Positions 35,423 to 35,881 of a DNA stretch of 35,881 bases are shown here, in pieces. Each line of letters opens with the position of its first letter. Position 1 is the stretch's first letter. The translations under genes were made by a program, and so were the position numbers. Under the pieces are notes generated by a model. That model was not told where the DNA came from. It searched no databases and worked only from the letters and a program-made list of their open reading frames with translations. The stretch is from positions 1-35,881 of the forward strand of contig NZ_JADPKS010000058.1 in NCBI RefSeq assembly GCF_023074175.1, read 5' to 3'. The DNA comes from Bradyrhizobium sp. 139 (GTDB lineage: Bacteria; Pseudomonadota; Alphaproteobacteria; Rhizobiales; Xanthobacteraceae).

Positions 35423-35881
35423 ATGAAGGTCGGTGTTCCCAAGGAAATCAAGACACACGAATATCGCGTGGGTCTGACGCCCGGAGCCGTCCGCGAGTAT
35501 GTTGCCGCCGGCCACAGCGTAGCGGTCGAGACCAACGCAGGAGCCGGCATTGGTGCGTCGGACGAGAATTATCGCAAAGCTGGTGCAACGATTCTGACCT
35601 CCGCTCGCGAGGTATTTGCGTCGAGCGAGATGATCGTAAAGGTCAAGGAGCCCCAGCCTTCGGAATGGACCCAGCTGCGAGAAAATCAGATTCTGTTTAC
35701 CTATCTGCACTTGGCACCGGATCCGGAGCAGGCCAAAGGCCTCCTCAAGTCCGGATGTACCGCAATCGCTTACGAAACAGTGACTGATGCACATGGCGGA
35801 CTCCCGCTGCTTGCACCGATGAGTGAAGTCGCAGGTAGACTTTCGATCGAGGCTGCCGGAGCGGCCCTGAAGCGGTATGCA
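35423..35881 (+). CDS. ald: Alanine dehydrogenase, 5' part (runs off the window)
   Basis: The first 153 residues of an NAD-dependent L-alanine dehydrogenase, which interconverts pyruvate plus ammonia and alanine. The start MKVGVPKEIKTHEYRVGLTP carries the substrate-binding Arg15. IVKVKEPQ carries Lys75 and FTYLHLAPD carries His96, both at the exact canonical positions, so the visible part is intact. AGGAG at 35411-35415 precedes the ATG by 7 bases, a good ribosome binding site. The NAD-binding domain lies beyond the window. In rhizobia this enzyme is used for alanine catabolism and is linked to ammonia release in nodules. Confidence 0.93.
   Translation, partial: MKVGVPKEIKTHEYRVGLTPGAVREYVAAGHSVAVETNAGAGIGASDENYRKAGATILTSAREVFASSEMIVKVKEPQPSEWTQLRENQILFTYLHLAPDPEQAKGLLKSGCTAIAYETVTDAHGGLPLLAPMSEVAGRLSIEAAGAALKRYA

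Overview
The window looks like part of the accessory genome of a GC-rich alphaproteobacterium of the rhizobial type (Bradyrhizobium or Mesorhizobium-like). It carries a Ti/ICE-type trb mating-pore operon with a VirD4-type coupling protein, a LuxR/LuxI quorum-sensing pair beside the trb operon, pieces of IS66, IS21 and a group II intron, and small-acid/CoA catabolic genes typical of symbiosis islands. This assignment rests on protein content and gene order only. No tRNA, integrase, attachment site or nod/nif gene was found.

Layout. (1) 1-5500 is a graveyard: the end of an IS66 transposase overlapping a pRiA4b ORF-3 family gene, a 5'-truncated aminotransferase running in frame into a broken PEP mutase/phosphonopyruvate hydrolase-family gene, an M20 peptidase interleaved with shuffled IS21 istB fragments and four tandem 23-bp IS21-end repeats, an EAL domain cut from a GGDEF-EAL protein, and an apparently intact polysaccharide deacetylase. 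(2) 5910-9360 holds traG/virD4 and two paralogous ribbon-helix-helix genes. (3) 9400-16200 is a cargo block between the traG/RHH genes and trbB: an MFS transporter without a normal start, an intact ADP-forming acyl-CoA synthetase, a frameshifted Ldh2-family dehydrogenase, an unidentified decayed gene and a group II intron relic. (4) 16250-23000 is trbB-C-D-(E/J fusion)-K-L-F-G-I plus a DUF2274 gene, tightly overlapping. An in-frame deletion has removed nearly all of trbE and the first part of trbJ. (5) 22973-25433 carries a LysR regulator, an AHL synthase and a LuxR regulator on the minus strand, with a near-canonical lux box upstream of the synthase. (6) 25964-34536 is a CoA-acid catabolic cluster: a crotonase-family protein, a GntR/FCD regulator, a MatB-like malonyl-CoA synthetase, an amidase, a LysR regulator, glutaryl-CoA dehydrogenase and a CaiB-type CoA-transferase. 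(7) 34958-35240 is a second, decayed copy of trbD and the first codons of trbE, followed by the 5' part of alanine dehydrogenase running off the window.

How it fits together. The mating pore is probably dead as encoded here, because the VirB4-type ATPase TrbE and most of TrbJ are missing. The quorum-sensing pair still looks intact and may have a positive feedback loop. The catabolic cluster reads as uptake-independent processing of small dicarboxylates and their half-amides: amide hydrolysis, CoA activation by ligase or transferase, then decarboxylation or dehydrogenation. It has its own GntR and LysR regulators. The second trbD/trbE scar downstream of this cluster suggests that the segment from the trb operon to the cluster was assembled by rearrangement between related integrative elements.
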